Assembly: GCA_013824045.1 (NCBI GenBank)
Contig: PNND01000004.1
Location: 1-5,454, forward strand
DNA from: Rhodobacter sp.
GTDB lineage: Bacteria > Pseudomonadota > Alphaproteobacteria > Rhodobacterales > Rhodobacteraceae
Direction: 5' to 3'
DNA length: 5,454 nucleotides
Positions 1 through 5,110 of this stretch are shown here, in pieces. The position numbers were made by a program, and so were the translations under genes. A model generated the notes under the pieces. That model ran no database searches, was not told the origin of the DNA, and saw nothing but the letters and a program-made list of their open reading frames with translations. Every line of letters starts with the position of its first letter. The first letter of the stretch is position 1.

Positions 1-234
1 GACGTGTCCGAACCCAAACCCGCGCCAGAGCCCTATCTGCTGGCCGCCGCGCGGTTGGGTGTTGATCCCACGCGCTGCCTTGTCTTCGAAGACAGCGATG
101 TTGGGGCCGAGGCCGCGCATCGCGCCGGATGCACCGTGGTGCAGGTGCCCGATGTCGCGCCGACCGAAGGGCGCTTTGCCCGCCACCTTGCGGCGGATCT
201 GCTGGCCGGTGCGCGGGCGGCCGGGATCATCTGA
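1..234 (+). CDS. HAD-superfamily hydrolase (phosphatase/phosphomutase-like), C-terminal fragment
   Basis: This is the 3' end of a gene that starts before the window; the frame is open from base 1 and stops at TGA 232-234, leaving about 77 residues. The fragment starts with SEPKPAPEPYLLAAARLGV, which holds the motif III lysine (KPAP). It continues with CLVFEDSDVGAEAAHRAG, the motif IV acidic pair and glycine-rich turn of HAD subfamily IA enzymes (phosphoglycolate phosphatase / beta-phosphoglucomutase type). In this family the motif III lysine stabilises the aspartyl-phosphate and the motif IV acidic residues bind Mg2+. The nucleophile Asp (motif I) and the cap domain lie outside the window, so the substrate cannot be assigned. 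The protein is presumably cytoplasmic. The GTG at 4-6 is an internal Val codon rather than a start, because a HAD protein cannot begin at motif III. The SRP RNA promoter follows 30 bases after the stop on the same strand, so this gene and the RNA are probably separate units. Confidence 0.88.
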   Translation, partial: DVSEPKPAPEPYLLAAARLGVDPTRCLVFEDSDVGAEAAHRAGCTVVQVPDVAPTEGRFARHLAADLLAGARAAGII

Positions 235-264
235 GCCTGTCCGTACCCCTCCGTCTGCAAGTGC

Positions 265-293
265 TTGCGAATCCGGGGGGGCGGGCCTATATC
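265..293 (+). promoter_or_regulatory. Sigma-70-type promoter of the SRP RNA gene
   Basis: TTGCGA (265-270) as -35 and TATATC (288-293) as -10 are separated by exactly 17 nt. The spacer is very G-rich. Seven bases after the -10 element comes position 300, next to the first base of the SRP RNA terminal helix (301), so promoter geometry and RNA structure agree independently. The hexamers resemble the vegetative sigma-70 consensus (TTGACA/TATAAT) with two mismatches each. The spacing is seen directly; activity is inferred. Confidence 0.72.
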
Positions 294-299
294 GACGGG

Positions 300-398
300 C
301 GAGAGGTTGGCGCGGGCGAGCGCCTCGCCAACCCGGTCAGGACCGGAAGGTAGCAGCCGTAACGAGCCCCGCTTGGGTCGTTGTCCAGCCTCTCACCT
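300..398 (+). ncRNA. ffs: Signal recognition particle RNA, 4.5S small bacterial type
   Basis: The RNA component of the bacterial SRP binds Ffh and FtsY and targets nascent membrane and secretory proteins to the Sec translocon. The diagnostic tip is at 336-357: GGTCAGG, then ACC-GGAA-GGT with a GGAA tetraloop at 345-348, then AGCAGCC, which is the Ffh-binding region with its asymmetric loop. A 10-bp terminal helix pairs 301-310 (GAGAGGTTGG) with 385-394 (CCAGCCTCTC), with one G-U pair. The 3' arm GTAACGAGCCCCGCTTGGGT is, from memory, the form typical of alphaproteobacterial SRP RNAs. The length of about 98 nt fits the small SRP class. There is one twist: the usual U-A closing pair of the tip stem is replaced by A342-U351, a compensated change. 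A promoter with ideal spacing lies just upstream. The exact 5' and 3' ends are estimated to within a few bases from the terminal helix. Confidence 0.95.
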
Positions 399-401
399 TT
401 T
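385..401 (+). terminator. Possible 3' end/termination signal of the SRP RNA
   Basis: The 3' strand of the SRP terminal helix (385-394) is followed by ACC and then TTTT at 398-401. The RNA's own closing helix plus this short T-run could act as the terminator. The T-run is short and the paired strand is about 75 nt away, so a processed read-through end is equally possible. Confidence 0.35.
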
Positions 402-424
402 CCCTCTTGCTGGTGTTGATGCAA

Positions 425-442
425 GCGAAGCGCGGGCTTCGC
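425..442. repeat. Small perfect inverted repeat, 7-bp stem with GCGG loop
   Basis: GCGAAGC (425-431) and GCTTCGC (436-442) are perfect reverse complements around the 4-nt loop GCGG. There is no T-run on either strand after it, so it is not a canonical intrinsic terminator. Lying about 25 bases after the T-run that follows ffs, it could be a back-up stop or an RNA 3'-end stabiliser. Confidence 0.45.
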
Positions 443-499
443 AGGCGGATGCGTCGCTGACGCCTTGTTCGGCTGAACGTCACTTGCGCCTTGCCCGGC

Positions 500-529
500 G
501 GTGCCGCGCCCCTTGGGGAACGCGGCACC
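500..529 (-). terminator. Hairpin terminator-like structure at the end of the tctCBA operon
   Basis: GGTGCCGCG (500-508) and CGCGGCACC (521-529) form a perfect 9-bp GC-rich stem. The 12-base loop itself contains CCCC-TT-GGGG and could extend the stack. On the minus strand it begins 6 bases after the tctA stop codon, where an operon terminator is expected. No U-tract follows on that strand (GCCGGGCAAGG), so it may be a Rho-assisted stop, an mRNA 3'-end barrier to exonucleases, or a bidirectional stop in this convergent region. Confidence 0.6.
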
Positions 530-535
530 CCATAA

Positions 536-2041
536 TCAGTCGCCTTCGACAAACACCTCTTCGCGCTTTTTGCGGATCGACGGCAGCAGCACGACGATCA
601 GGACCGCCACCGTCAGCAGCAGAAGCGTCAGGCTGATCGGGCGCGTCAGGAAGACCGTGGCATCCCCCCGGCCCAAAATCATCGCCCGGCGCAGGTTTTC
701 TTCCAACATCGGGCCCAGCACAAAGCCCAGCAGCAAGGGTGCCGGTTCGCAGCGCAGCTTGATCAGCACGTAGCCCATCAGCCCAAAAAACGCGACGGCA
801 TAGAGGTCAAAGACGTTGGAGTTGACGCTGTAGACCCCGATGGAACAGAAGGCCATGATAACGGGAAAGAGGATGTGGTAAGGCACCTTCAACAGCCGCA
901 CCCAAAGCCCGATCAGCGGCAGGTTCAGCACCACAAGCATCAGGTTGCCGATCCACATGCTGGCGATGATGCCCCAGAACAGCGCGGGCTGTTCGGTTGC
1001 GACGTTCGGCCCCGGCACGATGCCTTGAATGATCATCGCCCCGACCATCAGCGCCATCACCGGGTTCGCGGGGATACCCAGCGTCAGCAACGGGATGAAT
1101 GAGGTCTGCGCCCCGGCATTGTTGGCCGATTCCGGCCCCGCCACGCCCTCGATGGCGCCATGGCCAAACTCCTCGGGCGTTTTCGACATGCGCTTTTCCA
1201 CCGTGTAGCTGGCAAAGGCCGCCAGCACCGCACCGCCTCCCGGCAGGATGCCCAGCAGCGACCCGATCCCCGTGCCGCGCAGCACCGGCCCCACGATCCG
1301 GCGCAAATCCTCGCGGCTGGGGAGCAGCCCGGCCAGTTTGGTGCCAAGCACCGTGCGGTCCTGATCGCCTTCTAGGTTACGAAGGATCTCGGCAATGCCG
1401 AACACGCCCACGGCCAGCGCCACGAAGTTCAGCCCATCGGCATATTCCGTGATCCCCAGCGTAAAGCGTGGCGCGCCGGTATAGATATCGGTGCCCACCA
1501 GCCCGAGAAGCAGGCCCAGCACGGTCATCGCAAGCGCCTTCAGGATCGACCCATGCGCCAGCGCGATGGCCGAAACCAGCCCCAGCACCATCAGGCTGAA
1601 ATACTCAGCGGCCCCGAATTTCAGCGCGATCACCGTCAGCGGCGGGGCAAAGATCGCCACCAGAAGCGTGGCCACCGTTCCGGCAAAGAACGACCCCAGC
1701 GCCGCCACCGCCAACGCCGTGCCCGCCTTGCCCTTGCGCGCCATCTGATAGCCGTCGATGGCCGTCACGGCGGAAGAGCTTTCGCCCGGCATGTTGATCA
1801 GGATCGCCGTGGTCGACCCGCCATATTGCGCGCCGTAATAGATGCCCGCCAGCATGATCAGCGATGACACGGGTTCCAGCTGGAATGTGATGGGCAAGAG
1901 CATGGCGATGGTCGCCGTCGCCCCGATGCCCGGCAGGACCCCGATCAGCGTGCCAAGGATGACGCCGATCAGGCAGAACAGCAGGTTTTCGGGCGATGCC
2001 GCCGTGGCAAAGCCAAGGCCCAGATTGGATATCAGATCCAT
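536..2041 (-). CDS. tctA: Tripartite tricarboxylate transporter, large membrane subunit TctA
   Basis: This is the large integral membrane subunit of a TTT-family, ion-driven secondary uptake system; it forms the transport channel with TctB and receives substrate from TctC. The 501 residues match the usual TctA length, and the protein is hydrophobic almost throughout, consistent with about a dozen membrane helices. Two related glycine/proline signatures mark the internal duplication of the family: [20 protein letters not shown] (residues 30-49) and [20 protein letters not shown] (260-279). Other conserved blocks are [15 protein letters not shown] (73-87) and [16 protein letters not shown] (309-324). 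The C-terminus has a basic patch (SIRKKREE) that is probably cytoplasmic. The ATG start gives the canonical N-terminus ([11 protein letters not shown]), and an AGGGGG ribosome-binding site overlaps the tctB stop codon; only 12 bases separate the genes, so translation is probably coupled. It is the last gene of the operon. The family is certain; the substrate (citrate or another carboxylate) is unknown. Confidence 0.96.
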   Translation of the reverse strand: MDLISNLGLGFATAASPENLLFCLIGVILGTLIGVLPGIGATATIAMLLPITFQLEPVSSLIMLAGIYYGAQYGGSTTAILINMPGESSSAVTAIDGYQMARKGKAGTALAVAALGSFFAGTVATLLVAIFAPPLTVIALKFGAAEYFSLMVLGLVSAIALAHGSILKALAMTVLGLLLGLVGTDIYTGAPRFTLGITEYADGLNFVALAVGVFGIAEILRNLEGDQDRTVLGTKLAGLLPSREDLRRIVGPVLRGTGIGSLLGILPGGGAVLAAFASYTVEKRMSKTPEEFGHGAIEGVAGPESANNAGAQTSFIPLLTLGIPANPVMALMVGAMIIQGIVPGPNVATEQPALFWGIIASMWIGNLMLVVLNLPLIGLWVRLLKVPYHILFPVIMAFCSIGVYSVNSNVFDLYAVAFFGLMGYVLIKLRCEPAPLLLGFVLGPMLEENLRRAMILGRGDATVFLTRPISLTLLLLTVAVLIVVLLPSIRKKREEVFVEGD

Positions 2042-2053
2042 GCGTGCGCCCCC

Positions 2054-2521
2054 TTAGAACGGCAGCCAAGGGCCAAAGCGCCGGAACGGCAGCCCTAGTG
2101 CATAGGAAAACACAAGGGTAGAGAACGCCGTCACCGCCACCGCAAGCCCCAGCGCATAGGCAGGCCGCATCTTAAGCGACGCGAGCCCCGCGATCAGCGT
2201 GGTCAGAAAGATTGACGGCACAAAGCCCAAGCCGCGCACTGTCAGGCCAAAGAAGATGGGCGCAGGCAGGATGAACAGAAGCCCCCGCCAAGCGACGGCA
2301 CCGATGGGCGCGCTGTCCTTGTCGGCCTTGATCGCATTGAACAGGATCAAGCCGCCAAAGATCACTAGCACCACGGCCAGCACCAGCGGAAAATACCCCG
2401 GCCCCATGCGAAACGCCGTGCCGATTTCCAGCCCAAGCGACTGGATGCCAAAGAACAGACCGAACAGGATGAACAGCACACCCGCTGCGGCATCTGTCCG
2501 GTCAATGGTATAGCCTGTCAT
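2054..2521 (-). CDS. tctB: Tripartite tricarboxylate transporter, small membrane subunit TctB
   Basis: This is the small, poorly conserved membrane subunit of the TTT system, functionally analogous to DctQ of TRAP transporters. The 155 residues fit the family length. Hydrophobic segments lie at about residues 13-30, 43-63, 80-115 (interrupted by TVRGLGF) and 121-143, consistent with four to five helices. The RMGPGYFP block (38-45) is the characteristic TctB motif between the first two helices, and GLGFVPS (97-103) is a second typical spot. The start at ATG 2519-2521 has a G-rich ribosome-binding stretch (GGGGGGAT) about 6-8 bases upstream. It follows tctC by 62 bases containing a strong hairpin and precedes tctA by 12 bases. 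Identification rests on the motif, length, topology and position between clear tctC and tctA genes. Confidence 0.93.
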   Translation of the reverse strand: MTGYTIDRTDAAAGVLFILFGLFFGIQSLGLEIGTAFRMGPGYFPLVLAVVLVIFGGLILFNAIKADKDSAPIGAVAWRGLLFILPAPIFFGLTVRGLGFVPSIFLTTLIAGLASLKMRPAYALGLAVAVTAFSTLVFSYALGLPFRRFGPWLPF

Positions 2522-2548
2522 GGCGCATCCCCCCCGCCCAAAAGGATC

Positions 2549-2575
2549 GGGGCCGCAGGATCACCCTGCGGCCCC
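2549..2575 (-). promoter_or_regulatory. Intergenic hairpin between tctC and tctB (partial terminator / mRNA stabiliser)
   Basis: GGGGCCGCAGG (2549-2559) and CCTGCGGCCCC (2565-2575) make a perfect 11-bp stem with a 5-nt loop. On the minus strand the structure starts 8 bases after the tctC stop, and a short T-run (CCTTTTGG) lies a few bases downstream of it. Such structures after periplasmic binding-protein genes are known to lower expression of downstream membrane genes, by partial termination or by protecting the upstream mRNA from 3' exonucleases. That role is inferred here from position. Confidence 0.7.
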
Positions 2576-2583
2576 TGTCTGGC

Positions 2584-3561
2584 TTAGTCGGCGTAGACGC
2601 CTGCAGTTTCGATGATCGGCTTCCAGCGCGCGATCTCGGCTTCCAGCTTGGCCTTCAGCGCCTCGGGGGTGGCATCTGCGGCGGGCGAGGGTGCGGTGCC
2701 AAGCTCGGCGAGTTTGGTCGCAATCTCGGGATCGGCCAGCGCCACCTGCAGCGATTGGGTCAGCCGTGCCGTCGCCTCGGCGGGCGTGCCCTTGGGTGCA
2801 TAAAGCCCGTGCCAGACTGACACTTCCATATTGGCAAAGCCACCTTCGGCCACCGTCGGCAGGTCAGGGAAGATGTCCAGACGCGCGGGGGTAGTCACGG
2901 CATATGCCTTGATCGTGCCACCCTTGATCTGTTCGGCGGTGTTGGTGGTCTGGTCGCACATGATATCGATCTGCCCGCCCAGCAGTTCGGTCATCGCGGG
3001 GCCGGTGCCCTTGTAGGGGACGGTCACGATGGGGGCCTCAACAGCCTGCATGAACAGCATGCCGCACAAATGCGACGCCGCGCCGATCCCGGCATTGGCC
3101 ATGGTGATCGTGTCGGCGTTTTCCTTCACATAGGTGATCATCGACGCGAAATCGGTGGGTTCGAAATCGGCCCGCGCCACGATGGTCATCGGCACCTCGG
3201 TCACGAGGCCCACGTATTCGAACGCCTCGGTCGGGTTATAGGCGAGGTTACGATAGAGCGTGGCGCTGGTGGCCATGCCGATGTGATGCAGCAGGATGGT
3301 GTAGCCATCCGCCTCGGCGGTTGCCGCCTGCCCGGCGCCAAGCGTGCCACCGGCGCCGCCGACGTTTTCGACGATGACCTGCTGGCCCAGATCCGCCGAC
3401 ATCTTTTCGGCGATCAGGCGGCCCACCGTATCGGTCGGTCCACCGGCGGCGAAGGGCACGATCATCGTGATCTGCCGTTCCGGATAGGTCTGCGCAAAGC
3501 TGGCGGATGCAGTCAGGATTGCGCCGGCGGCGATGCCGGCGACCGATTTGGTCAATGCCAT
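2584..3561 (-). CDS. tctC: Tripartite tricarboxylate transporter substrate-binding protein TctC (Bug family)
   Basis: This periplasmic solute receptor captures a carboxylate-like ligand and hands it to TctAB. Its 325 residues match the Bug/TctC norm. A Sec-type signal peptide spans residues 1-23 (one Lys, an Ala/Gly-rich core, ASFA before Gln24). The mature start YPERQITMIVPFAAGGPTDT (26-45) carries the family motif PxRxI..IVPFAAGGPTD, whose loop binds the ligand carboxylate. VENVGGAGGTLG, the ADGYTIL segment, NAGIGAASHLCG, VPYKGTGPAMTELLGGQID and DLPTVAEGG are further family blocks. Two cysteines, in SHLCGMLF and IDIMCDQ, could form a disulfide in the periplasm. The ATG start is preceded by GGGAGGA about 5 bases upstream, the best ribosome-binding site in the window, fitting high expression. 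It is the first gene of tctCBA, 205 bases after the regulator gene. The ligand cannot be read from sequence, because Bug paralogues bind many organic acids. Confidence 0.96.
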   Translation of the reverse strand: MALTKSVAGIAAGAILTASASFAQTYPERQITMIVPFAAGGPTDTVGRLIAEKMSADLGQQVIVENVGGAGGTLGAGQAATAEADGYTILLHHIGMATSATLYRNLAYNPTEAFEYVGLVTEVPMTIVARADFEPTDFASMITYVKENADTITMANAGIGAASHLCGMLFMQAVEAPIVTVPYKGTGPAMTELLGGQIDIMCDQTTNTAEQIKGGTIKAYAVTTPARLDIFPDLPTVAEGGFANMEVSVWHGLYAPKGTPAEATARLTQSLQVALADPEIATKLAELGTAPSPAADATPEALKAKLEAEIARWKPIIETAGVYAD

Positions 3562-3648
3562 GGTGTCCTCCCAAACGTGGCGATGTCAGCCGCGCGGCGC
3601 TCCTCGGGCTGCACGGTCGCTGACAAAAGGGCGCGATAGAGGGGCCGG

Positions 3649-3665
3649 GGCAAATGCAACGGCCA
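3649..3665 (-). promoter_or_regulatory. Candidate -24/-12 (sigma-54-like) promoter of tctCBA, imperfect spacing
   Basis: Read on the minus strand the element is TGGCCG...TTTGCC, with GG at 3664-3663 and GC at 3651-3650. The sigma-54 consensus TGGCACG-N4-TTGCW places 10 bases between GG and GC; here there are 11. The element is therefore a near-match, and the spacing is normally strict. A sigma-70 reading is also poor: TTGCAT (3659-3654) and TATCGC (3638-3633) are only 15 bases apart. It is the best promoter-like candidate in this region. Confidence 0.3.
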
Positions 3666-3693
3666 TGTGACAGCATGTTTTTCTGGGGTCACA
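3666..3693. repeat. TGTGAC-N16-GTCACA inverted repeat abutting the candidate promoter
   Basis: TGTGAC (3666-3671) and GTCACA (3688-3693) are perfect 6-bp reverse complements with centres 22 bp apart, about two helical turns. The repeat ends directly next to the -24-like element. This geometry suits a dimeric regulator binding one face of the DNA. The spacing is too long for a CRP site (TGTGA-N6-TCACA). Confidence 0.4.
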
Positions 3694-3701
3694 GGTTGGG
3701 A

Positions 3702-3754
3702 ATGGGTGGAAACCGAAACATCGCCCCCAAAGCCATGGGTGGATTTTCACCCAT
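3702..3754. promoter_or_regulatory. Three ATGGGTG half-sites: candidate upstream activator sites
   Basis: ATGGGTGGA occurs at 3702-3710 and again at 3735-3743, exactly 33 bp apart (about three helical turns). A reverse copy, CACCCAT (3748-3754), pairs with the second to form a 7-bp inverted repeat with a 6-base spacer. The sites lie roughly 40-90 bp upstream of the candidate -24 element, a normal place for enhancers of an NtrC/DctD-type regulator. The adjacent regulator gene product is the obvious candidate ligand. The 3735-3754 hairpin could instead be the 3' end signal of the regulator mRNA. Confidence 0.45.
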
Positions 3755-3766
3755 CAGGGGCGCGGG

Positions 3767-5110
3767 TCAGCCCTCGGCCTCGTCTCCTTCAAGGATCAGT
3801 TTCCGGTCCAGCCCGTGCTTCTGCATCTTTTCATAAAGCGTCTTGCGGCTGATCCCGAGCGATTCATAGACCCGCCGCAGGTGCCCGCCATGCGCGGCGA
3901 TGGCCCCGGCGATCACGTTGCGCTCAAATCCGGCCACGCGATCGGCCAGCCTTGGGCTTTCCTCACCGCCGCTTTCCATCCAATCCAGCCCCAGCACGAA
4001 ACGGTCGGCGGCGTTGCGCAATTCGCGCACATTGCCGGGCCAGTCGCGCCCTGCCAGATCGGCCAGAAGTTCGGGCGAAGGCACCCGATCCTCGACCCCG
4101 TGGCGCGCCGCCGCCTCACGCGACAGTTGCAGGAACAGGGTCGGCACATCCTCGCGCCGGGCAGAGACTGGCGGCACCCGCAGGATCGCCACGTTGAGGC
4201 GATAGAACAGGTCTGCCCGGAACCGCCCCGCCGCCACCTCGCCCGCGAGATCAACCTTGCTGGTGGCGATGAAGCGCACATCCAGCGCGACCGGGTCGTT
4301 GGACCCCAGCCGCGTGATCACCCGTTCCTGCAGCACGCGCAGCAGTTTGGCCTGCAACTCCAGCGGCATGGACCCGATCTCATCCAGCAGGATCGTACCG
4401 CCGCGCGCATGTTCGAACCGGCCAAAGCGCGGGCGCAGCGCGCCGGGAAAGGCGCCTGCCTCATGGCCGAACAATTCGCTTTCGATCAGCGCTTCGGGCA
4501 GGGCCGCGCAGTTGATGGCGATGAAGGGCTTGCCTGCGCGCGGCGAGAGGTCATGCATGGCGCGCGCCACCACCTCTTTGCCCACGCCGGTTGGCCCGGT
4601 GATCAGGGTATCCGCCTCGCTTGGCCCGATGCTGCGCAAGAGGCGGCGCAGGTCGGTCATGGCGGCACTGCGCCCCGGCAGACGCGCCTCGATATCGTCG
4701 CGCTGCCCGGCCACGGCGCGCAGGCGGCGGTTTTCCATGACCAGCGCGCGCAGTTCCAGCGCGCGGCGCAGCACGGCGACCAGATCCTGCGTGGCAAAGG
4801 GCTTTTCCAGAAAATCATAGGCCCCGCGCCGCATCGCCTCGACCGCGAGGCTGACTTCGGCATGGCCGGTGATCAGGATCACGGGCAGGTCACGGTCCAC
4901 CTCGGCCAGACGTTGCAGAAGGGTCATGCCATCCATGCCGGGCATGCGGATATCGCTGACCACCACCCCGTTCAGCCCCGGCCCGGCCAAGGCCAGCGCC
5001 TCTTCCGCCGAGGCGAAGGCCCGCACTGGCAGCCCGGCCAGATCCAGCGCCTGTTCGGTGGACCGGCGCATCTGTGCGTCATCGTCGATCAACAGGACGG
5101 TCTGCATCAT
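3767..5110 (-). CDS. DctD/NtrC-family response regulator (receiver, AAA+, Fis-type HTH)
   Basis: This 447-residue cytoplasmic transcription activator has all three domains. The receiver (about 1-120) has acidic D10/D11, phospho-acceptor D53, T81 and K103. The AAA+ ATPase (about 145-375) has Walker A GPTGVGKE (172-179), Walker B TILLDE (239-244), arginine-finger region GRFRADLFYRLN (295-306) and sensor II WPGNVRELRN (357-366). A C-terminal Fis-like helix-turn-helix lies at about 411-431 (LRRVYESLGISRKTLYEKMQ). The sigma-54-contacting loop, normally GAFTGA, reads GAFPGA at 219-224. ATG 5108-5110 overlaps the kinase stop (ATGA); a second ATG follows immediately, so the true start may be either. 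Length and domain order match DctD. The tctCBA operon downstream on the same strand is the likely target, unlike the OmpR-type TctD that controls tctCBA in Salmonella. Direct control is inferred from adjacency. Confidence 0.93.
   Translation of the reverse strand: MMQTVLLIDDDAQMRRSTEQALDLAGLPVRAFASAEEALALAGPGLNGVVVSDIRMPGMDGMTLLQRLAEVDRDLPVILITGHAEVSLAVEAMRRGAYDFLEKPFATQDLVAVLRRALELRALVMENRRLRAVAGQRDDIEARLPGRSAAMTDLRRLLRSIGPSEADTLITGPTGVGKEVVARAMHDLSPRAGKPFIAINCAALPEALIESELFGHEAGAFPGALRPRFGRFEHARGGTILLDEIGSMPLELQAKLLRVLQERVITRLGSNDPVALDVRFIATSKVDLAGEVAAGRFRADLFYRLNVAILRVPPVSARREDVPTLFLQLSREAAARHGVEDRVPSPELLADLAGRDWPGNVRELRNAADRFVLGLDWMESGGEESPRLADRVAGFERNVIAGAIAAHGGHLRRVYESLGISRKTLYEKMQKHGLDRKLILEGDEAEG

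Larger units (their letters stand above)
399..535. other. Gene-free intergenic region between ffs and tctA
   Basis: This stretch separates the plus-strand SRP RNA from the 3' end of the minus-strand tct operon. Short open frames run through it on both strands, but none has a plausible start with a ribosome-binding site or a recognisable product. Two hairpins are present: GCGAAGC/GCTTCGC at 425-442 and GGTGCCGCG/CGCGGCACC at 500-529. This is a convergent arrangement, so the region has to end transcription from both sides. Confidence 0.7.
3562..3766 (-). promoter_or_regulatory. Intergenic control region upstream of tctC
   Basis: These 205 bases separate the regulator stop codon from the tctC start, and no gene is evident. 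In the direction of tctC transcription the order is: an ATGGGTG/CACCCAT inverted repeat (3735-3754), a third copy of the same half-site (3702-3708), a TGTGAC/GTCACA inverted repeat (3666-3693), a sigma-54-like element (3649-3665), a GC-rich untranslated segment, and the tctC ribosome-binding site (GGGAGGA). The order of enhancer-like repeats, core promoter, leader and ribosome-binding site is what an NtrC-type activated promoter looks like, but each element is a prediction. Confidence 0.6.

Noticed and set aside
59..636. Overlapping plus-strand open frames (59-460, 129-353, 265-636) across the HAD end, ffs and the intergenic region
   Set aside because: They cross an RNA gene and the end of a real CDS in other frames, have no ribosome-binding site, and encode Arg/Ala/Pro-rich sequence typical of non-coding GC-rich DNA.
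1605..2069. 154-codon minus-strand open frame overlapping the start of tctA
   Set aside because: It is an alternative frame of tctA; the tctA frame has clear family motifs and membrane segments, while this one is His/Gly/Arg-rich.
3070..3639. 189-codon plus-strand open frame opposite the tctC N-terminal half
   Set aside because: It is an antisense shadow of tctC that also runs across the promoter region; composition is His/Arg/Gly-rich and no motif is recognisable.
3633..3659. Sigma-70 promoter for tctC (TTGCAT / TATCGC)
   Set aside because: The spacer is 15 bases and the -10 match is weak, so it is not strong enough to call as a feature, although it remains an alternative if the sigma-54 reading is wrong.
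3666..3693. CRP-type binding site
   Set aside because: TGTGA and TCACA are present but separated by 18 bases instead of the 6 required for a CRP dimer site.
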